A DNA stretch of 64,000 nt from Epichloe hybrida (Eukaryota; Ascomycota; Sordariomycetes; Hypocreales; Clavicipitaceae): contig JAFEKR010000031.1 of assembly GCA_019022495.1 (NCBI GenBank), positions 186,001 to 250,000 on the forward strand, given 5' to 3'. The notes below the pieces were generated by a model. The model ran no database searches and was not told where the DNA came from. It was given only the letters and a program-made list of their open reading frames with translations. Below, piece after piece: positions 34,453 to 46,321 of this stretch (position 1 is the stretch's first letter; every line of letters starts with the position of its first letter). Both the position numbers and the translations under genes were made by a program.

Positions 34453-35678
34453 ACTCCCTACAGGGACAGGTGCACCAGCTGGGGGGGTCTCAGGTAGCCT
34501 GACATGGGCTTGGCAGCCCAAGACTGGAGCCCCGTACGGAGTACACAGTGGGTTGCAACTCCCAGCAGCCAGGAGTAAGTACATAGAGAGCCATGTCCAG
34601 CCAATCCAACATTTCCGCCGAGCACGTAATAATAAAAGCCGACCCACCCAAGTTTGCTGTTCTACGGATCCGTACGGAGTACATGTACATACATATGAAT
34701 GATATGATGCTGATGATGAATTGGCTGACGGCGGGCCTCTTGGGCTCACTCAAATCGATGGTGTCATATTAATACTACCCACCCACATTGGCAACAACTT
34801 CTTAAACTTCTTACATGTACGTCCGTAATATGTACTCTTGCAAAGTTCACGGTATAATCCGGAGTACGGAGTACAACCCGGCCATCGGTAAGAGGTCATC
34901 ATCCTGTTTCAACCCATTTATTACCGATCCGGAATGTGACGCCCACACGAGGTCGCGTCGTCCCCTTGTAATATGTTTAGGCATCATGTATGTAGTATCA
35001 GTACCGGTACTTACCATGTCACCCCATCTCAAGTGCCGGCCAAGGCCAAGTGGAGTGTTTGTTTGAGCGTGTTCAATGTTCATCATGAAGCATATTCAAC
35101 TATTAGCCGAAAAGTTCGAGACAAGAACAGACTGGCCGCAAGGGAGATCGGCTGCACGGTCGCCGTTCATGCCAGTCCGCCCTCGTGTGTCATGTCATGT
35201 CAGAGGCGGACTTTTATGTACATACAACCAAAACTGCCGATCCTGTGCATTGCCACGTGTTCGGGAAACCCTGTCTTTGCAGCGATATGTAAGCTCAGAC
35301 TGGACGCCTCCACCCTGGATATGGATAGATCAGGGCATGTACATAAACACGTCGGGAACATGTCTCTGCCACGGATGTTGAACAGCTGCCATTTCGGGGG
35401 CTAGTCCTTCTGGTGCAAGTCAAGATTCGTTTTCTTGGAATTGGGAATTCGAAACGGAGGACTTGCAAGTATCGTGTATCAAACGTTGCGTCGCAGCACA
35501 CGTCGCACGTTGCTCGTGTCGCATTCCTGTCCCTCCGTTCTTGTGAAGAAGGCCGTTGCACAGCTCGTGACGAGGCGCAGAGTAAGTTTACATGGTCATA
35601 AAATCGTATGCGCTACTAGTCCGCCGCTGAACACTAACACACGAATAGAGAAGGAAGAATGCCCGCTTGCCAAGAGCG

Positions 35679-35700
35679 CATCATCATCATCATCATCATC
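35679..35700 (+). repeat. (ATC)n microsatellite
   Basis: Seven consecutive ATC triplets in intergenic DNA. Confidence 0.95.
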
Positions 35701-35750
35701 GTGTCCGAGTGTCCGAGCCCCCAACGTCCAATGCCGACCAGTAATACGGA

Positions 35751-36483
35751 CTACTGCCCCCGGATCACGGAGTGATACAAGTGTGTAATAGCCCAATCCA
35801 CCATCCAATCCATCCATCCAATCCATGGGATGGCCTCTGATGCCCATTTGCGCCATGCGATGATGATGCGCTGTCTGGGCATTGATCTCACCCCACCCAG
35901 GCACATTGTCCCCCCGATCGTAGGCTTGGCCTCGACCTCGGCCTCGACCTCGATTTCCTCGCCCGTCTTCACCTCCACCTCTGCGTCTTGCCCATCTCTC
36001 CCTTCTGCATCCTCTCGTAGACAAATCGCAACGCCGAGGAGGGCATTGCTCCACGCCTCCAGCTGGGCTTTCATGTCCTTGCCTCCTTGGGGTCCCAGGG
36101 CCCTACTGGACACCAGGGCCAGCACAACGGGGTCTTGCTCGACCTGCGGGAGGAACTCCTTGACGGCATCGTTGAATTCGTCAATCTTGATGACCTCCAG
36201 GCGCTTTCGTGCGCCAGACGTTGACTACTTCGGCGGTAGAGTAGAAGGTTCTTGTGTCGATTGCCACGGACAATGCCTCTGACCGCACCATCTGGGATAC
36301 TGTGGTCGAGGACGGAGATGAGTTCGATGTTGCGACCTGATGATGGCCGGTTGACTCATCGAGAGTGACGAGGCGGCCTGGCCGGGGCGGCTGACTCTGC
36401 GGACTGCGGCAAGCAATTGGCGCCATGTGATGATGCTCACCACCAACGCCTTTCATCTCAGCGAAAAAGTTCTCCGCATCCAA
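35751..36483 (-). CDS. possible minus-strand gene, unrecognised, uncertain exon structure
   Basis: Two minus-strand frames look coding-like. The downstream one, from about 36227 to 35751, reads GARKRLEVIKIDEFNDAVKE, then LPQVEQDPVVLALVSSRALG and an acidic Glu/Val repeat. It opens right after a TAG that can serve as an intron acceptor (GAAGTAG|TCAACG). The upstream frame (36483 to about 36240) reads MDAENFFAEMKGVGGEHHHM and then low-complexity sequence. Donors GTGAGC near 36440 or others in between could link them, but I cannot fix one. The frame 36796-36458 may add a further upstream exon (REGDFQKPFGGGNNCMTLYK). I do not recognise the family. Treat the limits as approximate; it could also be a decayed gene. 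Confidence 0.35.
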
Positions 36484-37204
36484 TTTGCGCTTTAATCTTG
36501 TACAGAGTCATACAGTTGTTGCCCCCTCCAAATGGCTTCTGGAAGTCCCCCTCACGGGCGTCAGCCTCATTCAGGCACACATGCACTATCCGACTGAGAG
36601 CACGCACGACCGTCACAACGAGGAGCTCCAATATGGATGGCAAAGTGATGGGACTTTGTCTGTCTATCCAAGGAAGAACAACACGCCAAGCCGAGCTGGG
36701 GAGCTGCGTAGACTTCGCGTCCGCTGGCAAAAAGAGGTAAATCATGGAAAATGGAAATGCTTGGAAGGAGCCAACAGGAATCATGAAAAGGAACATCCTT
36801 TACTCCGTACTCCGTAGGGTCTGCAAGACGGACTACATGTGTACATGTGTACGGATTACATAAACTTCTTCATGCCCCTTTTAGGGATCCAGGCCCACTG
36901 CCGGGTCCCACATGCACCTGTCCGCTGCTCCAATGCTCCAAGTTGCCAAGCTCCAATTCAATGTTTGGGTATCACAACACGTCACTCCTTTTCATTCTTG
37001 TCTGATTCTGCACGTCACTCGGCCACTCTGGCCTTCTTCCTGCCCGCCACCCATCTTTCTCGGTATTCGTACCATACGCGTCATCCAGTCGACTTGGTTG
37101 CGAGCTGCCGCCGTTGGTCGACCTTCTTTTCAGAAGCATCCTCGACCACTCGAGCAATTGCGATCGGAATGGCCTAGGAATCACAACATCCCCATCTGGA
37201 AATC
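36484..37204. promoter_or_regulatory. upstream region of the PI4K gene
   Basis: It contains a doubled TACTCCGTAC word at 36801-36816, an ATGTGTACATGTGTAC alternating stretch near 36837, and CT-rich leader sequence before the ATG at 37205. Minus-strand frames between 36458 and 36796 may be an upstream exon of the uncertain gene to the left. Confidence 0.4.
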
Positions 37205-39656
37205 ATGCCCCGCGATCGCCCCCCTACTACCGGCTACGAACGCCTCACCCAAGCCGACCTTACCGACTCCGACGATGATCTCGCACAGTCTTCGGCCTCT
37301 CTGCAGCCGGCCTCGGCGCCACGCTTCGCACCTATTACCCAGCAACCAAAGTATCGCCCAGGAATCGTCAGTCCCAAGGCGAATAATCAAAGGCCGAAGC
37401 TTCACAAACGGGGAGGAAGCTCTGGGGGCGTAGACATTAAAGCCATAAACGCTCGGTTAGAACGATGGGCCGACGAGATAACTTCCAAATTCAAACGTGG
37501 AAGGGAGAAAAGCATCTTGGGCGAAGAAGAACGGCTCGAAATCCAACACTCTGTTTTCCAACCCCCCGAGGGCGTGAGGCCTGTTACGGCGGAATTCCTC
37601 GCTGAGGATCAGCCCGGAGCAATAACCCGGGCTGAATTTGAAGCCATCGTGGAGAGTGTAAGGGTTGCGATACGACAGGAGGTCCATCCAAGCATGATTT
37701 CGCAGGGTAGTTCGGGCAGCTACTTTGCGAGGAACCCGGACGGCAAGATTGTTGGTGTGTTCAAACCAAAAGATGAGGAACCCTATGCGGCGGGAAATCC
37801 AAAGTGGAATAAATGGATTCACAGGAACCTCTTCCCCTGCTGTTTTGGCCGAGCCTGGTATGCATGACAACCGATGTGCAATATTCTTTTTCGTGTTTTT
37901 TTTCCTCTTTTCTTTTCTTCATCTGACCTTTTGACCCTTTCTCTAGTCTCATCCCAAACCTGTCATATGTTAGTGAAGCCGCAGCCTACATGCTTGACAA
38001 TCAGCTTCGCACCCACCTAGTACCCTACACAGACGTCGTCTGGCTATCATCCAAATCGTTCCATTATCCCTTCTGGGACCGACGCAGCTTCTACAGAAAG
38101 AATAAACCGTTACCAACCAAGCCAGGGAGTTTCCAGGTCTTCTTGAAAGGCTACAAAGACGCAAATGTTTTCCTGCGTGAGCATCCTTGGCCAGATCAAT
38201 ACTGGTCCGGGTTTCGAGCAAATGAGACGCATCGAAACCGTAAGAAGCGATGGACCGAGAGCTGTCGCCCATCCACATCCGGATCGCCAGAGAATGGTGA
38301 TTCGAGCGATGAAGAAACTCGAGAAGCCATGGAAGAAGCCACTGGACCCCCACGATTTGTCTGGACCGAGCAGATCAAAAAATCATTCAGGGAGGAACTC
38401 GAAAAGTTGGTCATTCTGGACTACATCATGAGAAATACAGATCGAGGTCTCGATAACTGGATGATCAAGGTCGACTGGGAAGCCGGGAAAGTGTCTGTGG
38501 TTTCTGATCCTGTTCACCTGAACATGGAGACCTCTCGGGACAACGACCAAGACAGTGGGCCACGCCCTGTGCAGGCGGAGCAAATGCCTCAGTCTGCAAC
38601 GAGTGCATCATATCCTTATAAGAGCCAGAGGCCTATGAATGCGTCGTCTAACAAGGCTCCATCTTCAAAGGAACCCACCATCTCTGTGGGGGCCATCGAC
38701 AATTCCTTGTCCTGGCCTTGGAAGCATCCCGATGCTTGGCGAAGGTATGTTGCTGTACTTGACATGCCACCCAACTCCACAGTCGTTACATTGCTAACCA
38801 AATCGTTGGTAGCTTTCCATTTGGCTGGCTGTTCCTTCCTGTCGATCTAATTGGCCGACCCTTTTCACAAAAGACGAGAGATCATTTTCTACCCCTACTC
38901 ACATCGACGGCATGGTGGGCCCAGACGCAGATGGCACTCAAAAGAGTCTTTCAGGTTGACGAGGATTTCCAAGAGCGCATGTTTGCCAAGCAAATCGCCG
39001 TCATGAAGGGCCAAGCTTGGAATGTAGTAGAGGCCTTGAAAACACCGGACCATGGTCCTCTTGAACTCACAAGAAGAGCCAAAGTGTGTGTCTGGGACGA
39101 TCTCGTTGAAGTCCCTGTTGCAGTTCCAATGCGCGTGACATCTTCAGAGCTCCGTCGAAACTCGTTTCTCCGGGATTCCATGGATGAGGCTGACATTGCG
39201 AGCTCTGCTACAGCCGCACAAGACACCACAGTAGATCTCCTGGGCTTGCAGTCTGCGCCAATCGAGATGCCTCGTTCATTGCGATTCGACGAGGTTTCAA
39301 GTCCAAACGAAGACGATGCGCGCTCCCCCCACGAGAGAATTTCCATGAAGGGCCCAGAACGAAGCCCCTTTGAAAACAGCACGGCATCACGTTCACTCAA
39401 CGTTTACGAACCCGCGCGTCATGGCCCCCGCCAGCAACGGCGATACTCGTTTGCATCTCCAGCCGCGGCACGGCAAAATAGCAGTACTATTGCACAACAA
39501 CTCTACGGTGACTCGCAAGACTTGTGCAGCGGCGATGATCTCGAGGGGGACCTGGGCTATGCTGCAGCCGAGGGACAAATGGGCAACCGACGAAGAGTCA
39601 TTGTGGAACGGCTCGAGGCAGTCAAGAGCAGGAATCCCGTCTTTACCTGGTGCTAA
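37205..39656 (+). CDS. LSB6: type II phosphatidylinositol 4-kinase (LSB6-like)
   Basis: Three exons, 37205-37857, 37947-38744, 38813-39656, joined in frame to 764 aa. The enzyme phosphorylates phosphatidylinositol to PI4P on endosomal, Golgi and vacuolar membranes. The nucleotide-binding GSSGSYFAR starts at about residue 168 and the catalytic lysine is in GVFKPKDEEPY. A Cys-rich FPCCFGRAC segment at the first exon junction is the usual palmitoylated membrane-anchoring loop. The catalytic-loop aspartate lies in MRNTDRGLDNWMIK (about residue 382). The metal-binding motif is in GAIDNSLSWPWKHPDAWR, followed after the second intron by FPFGWLFLPVDLI. An acidic, Ser-rich insert (about 320-350) and another insert before AIDN lengthen the fungal kinase domain. 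The C-terminal 200 residues are disordered and Ser-rich. All key residues are present. Confidence 0.95.
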
Positions 39657-42600
39657 TGATGGTCCTGGCGCTCACCGTTGGCTTGGTATGGGATCATTTA
39701 TTCCCGTGTGACGAGATGCGTTGCCAGTCAAGGCTCTCGTCGACTTGTAGGGCGGGCCGCAAACTGAGCTGGCCACGACGCACTCTTAGCGGGAGCCCAG
39801 GCTTCCGGGACCGCGACGGATGGTCCGCTGCCGACGAAATAATTTAATGAGAAACAACAAGAAATCATGTTGACGCGGTGTGAGAGAAAAGCAAGGGGCT
39901 TCTGGCCGGGATCGCGACCCGAAGACACGGGTTCTCAGTCGCCAACCCGACCAATCGCCAATCGAACGGAATGACATGTCACATCCTATCACGATGATCG
40001 CGATATAAATATTCCCTTGTAAGGAGCACCCTACTGCACTTTAGTTTTATTTGCTTTTTTTTTTTCCACAACTCTCTCGTCATCACAACCAGCGGTGTAC
40101 AATAAATCAAAAGACTATGAAGCAAACATGAATAGGATAGAAAGGGTAGACTACTCAAATTGATGAGAACTGGCTACGAGCATTGCCCCCTTTGACGTTT
40201 CATTCCAATGATGCATCCCCCATGGACTTGATTCTCAGCACCACAAGATGAACGAACGGTCATGCAACACGCCCGAGTTTGCATCCCGACGTCTTAGTTC
40301 GGCAAGACGCGTGCCGCCCAGGAATGCGTAGTTCCAAGGCCCGTGGCTCGCGCCGCCCCGTCTTTGGAACCTACGGATTACGCTGCGGAGTACTTTGTGC
40401 AGGTACAGGGGGGCTAGATAGGTTGGTGAAGTCGGGTTCCAGATAATACGAGGGAGACTATTACAAGACTTGCTTGGGGAAAGGGGAGAATGTCTACGGA
40501 CTACGGACTACGGACTACTACTGCTCGAGTGCAGCGGGACTTGGACGGGACGGGGGATGGAATCCTTCTCGCAGTACGGACGTAATGGAGCTCGATAGAC
40601 ACGCCGACACGCCGTTGTCGTTGTGTTCTAGCTTGCGGGTCTAATAATGAGGGAGCGAAACTACTATTAAAAAGTTAGTATTGCACCGATCCTAGGTTTC
40701 ATGTGCTCCTGTCATTTGCACGATGCGCCGTTGTTGTGCTAGCGACGTCAACCATGGAGCCGCGGTTCTGTGCATCCCAGCATGCGTTGAACCGAGACGG
40801 TCTATTAGTTTTATTCATCGTGTCTTGTTCTGGGGATTACTCCGTGCGCGTACGCTCCTATTCGGACTTTCTTCCTGCGACGGAAAGAAACTGCCAAGCG
40901 CGACACAAGAGGGCCATAGATGGTCCTTTCCAGTCTCGTCGTTCAGATGTGCCTGGATGGCGTGGCTTGAAGTCCTTGGGAATACACATGGACCATATTC
41001 CTGGTCCATAGATCTTCTTCAAACTTGACATCTTGATCGCTCGAAATGTTTCCTGATCGCGGAGCTGTGCACAGAAAGATCTGTGGGCGATGCTGGATGA
41101 GACTTCTAGGATTGCGCCCATGTGGTTGTTTGACAAGATGGGCGAATCTCAATGCCAGCCTGACTATACAATATTGAGCAAGTGACATCAATGTCGACTT
41201 CGTATGTGCTGGTAGTAGCCAAGACGCCTAACTACCAACACTATTTGCGTGGTTCGGGATCGTGTTTGTGACTGTGATTGTAATGGGATGTGCGAAGCTT
41301 CAAGGAGGGTTCAGTCCCTTTATTTCGGAGGCAGGCAGCGCTGAAAGATTGACTGAAGTGAAGGGATGGTTGGATGCGCGGGCGGCCAAGATCCAGGCGA
41401 GAGAGCTTTTGCAGGGCTGGCACTATGCGCCGTCCCTGATATCGAGTCCAAGGGCGCCTCGTATTAAGACGAGACGCCCTCTAACCGACGGTGAAGGCAG
41501 ATCGGCGTAACATGATGCTGCGTGTTTTTCGTAATGTAAATCAAAATGAACAGCGCGATATCGTAACCTTGCACGAGAGCCCCAGGGGGTACTGCTCTCA
41601 CGACTGCGGTTCTTCCTTTTTCCGAATTGGAACATGTTTCGTTGTAACCAATTGCTCCAAGGTTTCGCTCGCGTGGTCGCGGGGCATTGCCATGATGTCA
41701 ATTTGTTGTGTTACGCGATAGAAGCTCAATCGGTTCTCATGGCATATCAGCGCTGCGAAATACGTGCCTTCGGTGATATACGTGGGTGTACTCCATACTG
41801 TCCGTCCAAATCACTCCATTCTAGTCCATATATAGTCTGATTGAAAGGCATGTCCATGAAAAATGGATTGGCTCCCCTGGCCCTGATCTTTTTTGTCATT
41901 GGGAGCATCATCTTGGATGCAGAAACATTCCCGTTTGGTAGGAGGAAACTTGATTCAAAGCGTACGCCCACCACTAACGCATCTTCAGACAAAGGGGATT
42001 GTTTTGCGAAAAGTCAAAAGTCTAGTGCGCCAGAGCTTCTAGCGACTTTGAAAGGGGCAAGAGCGTGCCCTTCGCCCAGTGTCTTCTTGCTTGACATCTG
42101 TGGGCTCATGCGGATCCCTCAACATGTACTCCGAACTACTAATCCATAGAGCTTTTTGACGCTGTCCGTTGACGTATTTTCCGCGATGGCTTAATAGAAA
42201 ACCCTGCTTCACATTTACCTCCCGCGTTATGTGATTCCTTATAGAGCTAGCCGGTATGTCTTTATCGGTGTATCCAGGGTCTGTGAGTCTTCCAGCAGTA
42301 AAGTGGCTGCTCCGTATAACTCGATCACCTGTCTCATGACTAGTGGAGCAGGATCTTTCCTCCCCTGTATTGTCCGGAAATCTTCGCCCTCATTCGGCTT
42401 TCCAGGCACTTTGCGGTGGTTTATTGGGGGGTTCGTATCCGTCCATAGTCGCCAGTGTCAATTCTCGACCTCAAAGCTTGGCTGTTTTCTCAGGCATCCT
42501 TTCATATCTTGCCGTTCCAGTGGTGCTTTGAAAGCCCTGAACGATAGATTTCTTCGGTGATGTTCTGTGATGGCTAGTAGCTAATTTTCCGCACCAAATG

Positions 42601-43757
42601 CAAAATCACAGGATATGAACCAGGGCGTTTTGTCTTCGTAGACGGCGAATGAGAGCCACAGAACATGATTCCGTGGCAGAAGAACGCTATTCAACATCGA
42701 AAGCCGTATTGTAAAATGACCAAGAATGAGATCACTCGTGACATGAGGAGGTTTGAACGGTCAGGCTCCATGTAGTCAATTTTCTCCAAGCTGTGCTGTA
42801 CTGGACTGGTGATCTCTAAAGCATCTCTTCCGCATTTTAGCGGTCTCTCCCCCACCTCTCTTCTCGACGACTGTGCGTCAGTAGTGTTCCCTAGCATACG
42901 TCGCTTCCCAAAGTGAGAATGTTAATTCCGCCTGTGTTTGTACCCCTGGCACTTGGTCGTTGTCGGCCGCTCATGGTCGACATGATAAAGGGTGCAAAAC
43001 CTGATCATTTAATGGTCTGGGGTTGACATCAGAGAATGTCGACGGTTGGTCATAGACATGCATATGCAATTCCAAAGGTTGTGCATATGCATGTCGCCTG
43101 TGTCTCACACTGATCTCTGACGAGGGCATTTCTGAACGGCGGGAATTCCGTCTTCAGCATGGGGCCCATCTTCGACCCGAGCCCAAACACAATATGTTCT
43201 TCAGCCTTCAGTGCGTTGTACATTGCTTTGCAATGTCTACCATGTGACTTGTGTCTCTTGCCAGGGCCAGCAGATCCATGGTGCGTCATGCAGCGGCGGC
43301 TCAGTCCAGTATATCCTTTCTCCTTCGGGGCAGACCCTGGCATCGGGAAGACCAGAGGGCCCTGTTTTATGCCACTCGTTTGCTGAACGATTAAAGCTTT
43401 TCCGACGTTCCGCTAATATCACCATCGAGCTCACCATCATAGCAATAGCTTCTTGCCAAGGTGGCCATGTCAAATTTTTGAGCCTTGAGGATTCTCTCGC
43501 ATTACGTACGTCGAACAGTGCATAATATTCTGGTGAATACGACAACGCAGGCAAGAAAGGGGTCTTCGAGGGTGAAGCAAGTGGACCTTTGTTGCCTCTT
43601 GCAAACCAACCATCTGGCTGACAAGACCATTCGCGCAAAAAGGTCACTTGTTGACTTGCGCCCTTTTGATCAGATAACCTACCCTTTTTATTGATTTCAG
43701 CCCAACAACCATAGTTGTCGATTTCGTCTTGGAACAGACAGGATATGGACGTCGAGT
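39657..43757. other. 4.1-kb region without an intact gene, partly decayed coding sequence
   Basis: The first 1 kb holds a T11 run near 40056 and CTACGGA-type words at 40372-40391 and 40497-40517. From about 40.8 to 43.7 kb both strands show short frames with ordinary amino-acid composition but frequent stops and frame changes. The clearest is on the minus strand at 42231-42540 (separate entry). I could not assemble any of this into a gene. Confidence 0.45.
42231..42540 (-). pseudogene. possible decayed coding sequence, family unknown
   Basis: On the minus strand a frame reads FKAPLERQDMKGCLRKQPSF, is broken by one stop, then continues through KVPGKPNEGEDFRTIQGRKD and APLVMRQVIELYGAATLLLE to a stop at 42231. 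The composition looks coding rather than random. Neighbouring minus-strand frames (43647-43237, 43343-43050, 42897-42691, 41992-41747) have similar character in other frames, suggesting one larger gene broken by stops and frameshifts. No domain is recognisable. It could also be chance open frames in DNA of about 50 percent GC. Confidence 0.3.
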
Positions 43758-45320
43758 ATGAAGACCCCCCCTTGGTTAGGCCTCGAATATTTATTGCTGA
43801 TTAATCCAAGGGACGGAACTGTTCCTCTAGATGATACTTTCACGGAAACTGTCGAGTACCACGGCCGAACGTTCCAGAAGTATGCCTTAGCAAATAAAGT
43901 ATACTTTTTGCCTGTTGATGAGGTGTGTCACACAGAACTCCCTCGTTTGCTGGGCTTAACCGATCACTGCTAAAAAAGCATTGCGAAAGGACGAAGTGAC
44001 TCGGCTCGAATCGATGCATTCGGTTTTGTGTCGATTATTCGACAATAAACTTATATTTCCCCCAGTTGATCAACCCAGACGGATCCTCGACTGCGGGTTT
44101 GGGGCTGGTGACTGGGCTATTGATGTTGCGAAACAGTTTCCAGAGTCGGAGGTATGACCTGGCAGCAAGAACCATACATCATGCAGTATTGTTGCGTACC
44201 GCAGAGCCAATTTGTTTGCCTCGTGTGTACATCGCGGCACATTTTGGTTGAATGGCTCGACAACAAAGAAAAGATGAGGCTGATGCTTGCAAATAGGTGA
44301 TCGGACTTGACATCAGCCCTCACATGATATCAGCAGATTTGCCAGATAATCTCGATTTGCAAATAGACGATCTAAATGCGAGGTCAGCGACGGACGCCTC
44401 CTCTACATGCTAGGACATTCACTAAGAAGTCTTGATCTTCATAGTTTCACGTTTCCTTCAGCACATTTTGACGTGGTGCACAGCCAAATGGTGTGTGGTG
44501 GCATCGACGCAAATCGATGGAGTGGCTATGTTCGAGATATGTTTCGAGTTTTGCGGCCAGGAGGTTGGTGTCAGATGGTAGAGATGTACTTCAACGCTCA
44601 ATCAGACAACGGATCTCTGTCAAGAGGCAAGCAAAATCCAATAGCGTGTGAGTTTTACATCGCAAGCTGACGTCTTGGGTAAAAGTTCACGCCCTGTCCA
44701 GATGGTCAAGCCTATATCTGTCGTCCTTGGCCCGGTACAAAGATCCTCGAGCAGCGCTGCAACTCGACCAGTGGATGATGAGAGCAGGCTTTACAGAAGT
44801 TGAATATCGACTTCTGAGAATACCAATGTGTCCTTGGCAGGCTGGTATGTCCGCATTCAAATAAAAGAAGGCTGAGCACAGCGGCCATGCACAACTGATG
44901 ACTACCTCATTTCAGAGCCAAGATATCAAGACATCGGGCGGGCAAACATAGAAAATATTCCCTGGTTGCTACGTTCGTTAGCTTTTTATCCGTTTACCAA
45001 GCTTGAAGGGTGAGGCTGCCGATGATGTCCCCTTTCGTAAGACGGCAAGCTCACAAAAGAAAAACATACAGAATATCGGTTGAAGAGTTTGATGACCTGG
45101 TCAGTGACGCAGCAGAAGAGGCAGGAGATATCCGCCTCAAGGTACGAAGAACTTGACAGCCCTCGACCAATATACTGGTTTGGGATTGCTGACTTGCACT
45201 CCTGAAAGCCCTATTTTCCATTGTAAGTATTCGACCGTGGTACTTGTTGGCCCGCGAAGCTTCTTGGAGCTCATGTCCGTGGTTAGGTACGTTTGCATTG
45301 GGCGAAAGCCAGGAGGATAG
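43758..45320 (+). CDS. SAM-dependent methyltransferase, LaeA/UMTA-like family
   Basis: Nine exons: 43758-43922, 43990-44151, 44297-44382, 44445-44626, 44686-44844, 44916-45009, 45072-45141, 45209-45222, 45287-45320, giving 321 aa. Motif I is ILDCGFGAGDWAIDVAKQFP (start about residue 83), followed by EVIGLDISPHM with the acidic SAM-ribose position. Further family marks are FPSAHFDVVHSQMVCGGI, MFRVLRPGGWCQMVEMYFNA and the C-terminal PYFPLYVCIGRKP. This is the class I methyltransferase family of LaeA-like and UMTA-like proteins, common near secondary-metabolite genes; substrate unknown. Most introns are 59-71 nt. Intron 4 starts with GC (AGAG|GCAAGC) and has a CTGAC branch point. Exon 8 is only 14 nt. 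The start is uncertain: 43758 is the first ATG in frame, and the family often has a longer N terminus. No biosynthetic core gene is adjacent. Confidence 0.85.
45209..45222 (+). other. 14-nt microexon of the methyltransferase
   Basis: This exon encodes only PYFP plus two bases of Leu. It is bounded by a GAAAG acceptor and a GTAAGT donor. Skipping it shifts the frame, and reading through the donor gives an immediate TAA. The joined peptide PYFPLYVCIGRKP matches the family C terminus, which supports the exon. Confidence 0.8.
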
Positions 45321-46321
45321 AGACGCGCCATATCCACGTGCCAGGGAGGCGGATCTTCGCTTGACGGTATGACGACTCCTTGGATGATTGCAGAGATGTG
45401 CTGATGGATGGCGAATCCGGGGTTAAAGCAAAACGGCAGAACCTGCAGTGGCCGGACAGTGGCAGCTGGCAACGGGAAGCGAGGAGCTGTTGGCACCTGG
45501 CTGACAGGCAACGTGGCGGCACCGGACAATAGCGATATACATTCGGCGGCTTGCGAGTCGGGGAGGGGCTCAGAAGAGACCATGTACATACATGAGCTAA
45601 TCTACTAATGAGGTAATAAAGCTGCAGATGCCCAACACGTTATACCAACTGACCCGTATGTATTATGGGTGGGCACACCAGGAATCCGTACCGACAGACT
45701 GGAACCCGATGACTGCGAGTGGCTCAATTGGCAAGTCACACAACACGACCCAGTTCCTGCGCCAGACGTGCAATCCATGCCAGCGCAGCATTGGCCCTTG
45801 GACCGTCTTTCATCTCATCAAGGTCTACGGATTACGACGGAGCGGAATTTCACACAGAGTTGGCTGACGCTGGCAAAACAAGCCGGCAAACAAACATGGG
45901 ATTCGTTACCCGACCACGCGGGGTCGCCGCTGACAGGATGGCTGGCATGTACTCCTTACAATTGCGACGATCCTCCAGCCATATAACGGGTCGATTTGCG
46001 GCAGAGCAGCTCTAACCGATGATTTTGACAGAAATGATAGTATGTACATATATAACTAGTTGTTGGTGTCAAAAATGTCATAATCATTGATGCCACAGTA
46101 ACTGCGTCTTGGTGTCTCCACTATAGCCAATAGCCAGCCAGCTTCACGCAGCAAGTGGAGCCCCAAGCTCTTAATTTTTGTACATACAGCTGCTGGCAGG
46201 GGCTGGTCAGAATAATCAAGTTCTGTCCTGGACTCCTGGTCCGTGTTGGATGAACAAACGATGCGCAACCCTCGGTGCCTCGATCGACTTCTCTCATCAC
46301 ATATCCATCAGCCGGCTTCCA
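45321..46321. other. intergenic region between methyltransferase and AIM41
   Basis: No gene is supported. There is a CTACGGATTAC word near 45821. Frames on both strands are short and lack domain signatures. The last 150 bp before 46322 should hold the AIM41 leader. Confidence 0.45.

Larger units (their letters stand above)
33917..35750. other. intergenic region with many TACGGAGTA words
   Basis: At least four copies of TACGGAGTAC or its extension occur here (about 34291-34311, 34533-34543, 34671-34684, 34862-34873). There is also a CTGAGGCCAC tandem repeat at 34415-34452 and an (ATC)n run at 35679-35700. No gene is supported. The plus frame 34973-35404 has an ordinary amino-acid mix but no family match that I can see. 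Confidence 0.5.

Noticed and set aside
44648..44685. GT-AG alternative for methyltransferase intron 4 (donor GTGAGT at 44648)
   Set aside because: It would be only 38 nt, shorter than every other intron in the gene; the GC donor gives 59 nt and the same phase.
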